From NCBI GenBank assembly GCA_002429455.1, contig DIZU01000023.1, positions 4,374-11,145 on the forward strand: DNA of 6,772 bases, written 5' to 3'. The notes beneath the pieces are model-generated. The model made no database searches and was not told the DNA's origin. It worked only from the letters and a program-made list of their open reading frames with translations. Shown piece by piece: positions 6,579 to 6,772 of the stretch (the stretch's first letter is position 1; every line of letters begins with the position of its first letter). The position numbers and the translations under genes are program-made. This stretch comes from Methylotenera sp. UBA6020 (GTDB lineage Bacteria > Pseudomonadota > Gammaproteobacteria > Burkholderiales > Methylophilaceae).

Positions 6579-6772
6579 ATGGCATTTTCACATCCATGGC
6601 TGCTTTGGTTGCTGCCACTCGCTATTCTGCCGCTATTACTGCAACGTGCTCACGCCAAGCATTACTCCTGGGTTGATATGCTGCCAGCTGATCCGCTGTC
6701 AGACCTAATTAGCTTAATATTAAAAGTACTGGCTATATTCACGTTAGTATTTATTATCTTGGGATTGGCTGC
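6579..6772 (+). CDS. mxaC: MxaC, BatA-like membrane protein (5' part only)
   Basis: Only the first 64 codons are in the window. They show the BatA/MxaC-type N-terminus: a first hydrophobic segment (HPWLLWLLPLAILPLLLQ, residues 5-22), a short loop with a WVDMLPADPL stretch (31-40), and a second hydrophobic segment starting near residue 43 (LISLILKVLAIFTLVFIILG). In this family a von Willebrand A domain follows, held in the periplasm between these spans and a C-terminal one; that part is outside the window. Identification rests mainly on this N-terminus plus its place after mxaA, as in mxaRSACKL operons. Known roles place MxaC with the MxaR/MxaS/MxaA/MxaK/MxaL set in methanol dehydrogenase maturation, but its exact activity is not known. 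Confidence 0.75.
   Translation, partial: MAFSHPWLLWLLPLAILPLLLQRAHAKHYSWVDMLPADPLSDLISLILKVLAIFTLVFIILGLA

Overview
The window reads as chromosomal DNA from a methylotrophic betaproteobacterium, most likely of the family Methylophilaceae (Methylotenera/Methylophilus-like). The inference rests on a mxaR-mxaS-mxaA-mxaC gene block (methanol oxidation accessory genes), proteobacterial-type alaA, fabA and fabB genes, and moderate GC content with AT-rich intergenic DNA. It is family-level inference from protein resemblance, not a database match.

Left part (1-1405). A 3'-truncated minus-strand alaA (glutamate-pyruvate aminotransferase) is divergent from a small plus-strand Mth938-like (DUF498) gene. 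The 191 bp between them hold a candidate alaA promoter bracketed by a perfect 10-bp inverted repeat. The DUF498 gene runs tail-to-tail into fabB, and the two stop codons share a TTAA.

Middle part (1402-3222, minus strand). fabA (3-hydroxydecanoyl-ACP dehydratase/isomerase) is followed by fabB (beta-ketoacyl-ACP synthase I). This is the classic pair for anaerobic-type unsaturated fatty acid synthesis, and all expected catalytic residues are present.

Right part (3477-6772, plus strand). Divergent from fabA runs mxaR (MoxR-family AAA+ ATPase), mxaS (DUF58/vWA-like protein), mxaA (exported, membrane-anchored protein) and the start of mxaC (BatA-like membrane protein, cut by the window edge). In characterised methylotrophs these genes lie downstream of mxaFJGI, and some (mxaA, mxaK, mxaL) are needed for metal insertion into PQQ methanol dehydrogenase. 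Here no mxaFJGI precedes them, so the block stands apart from the dehydrogenase genes.

The notable points are: mxaA is split by a +1 frameshift near 6004-6009; MxaR carries Asn instead of the usual Walker B Asp; and a roughly 125-bp intergenic element with terminal inverted repeats and a central hairpin lies between mxaR and mxaS. No RNA genes, CRISPR arrays, transposases or phage genes were seen.
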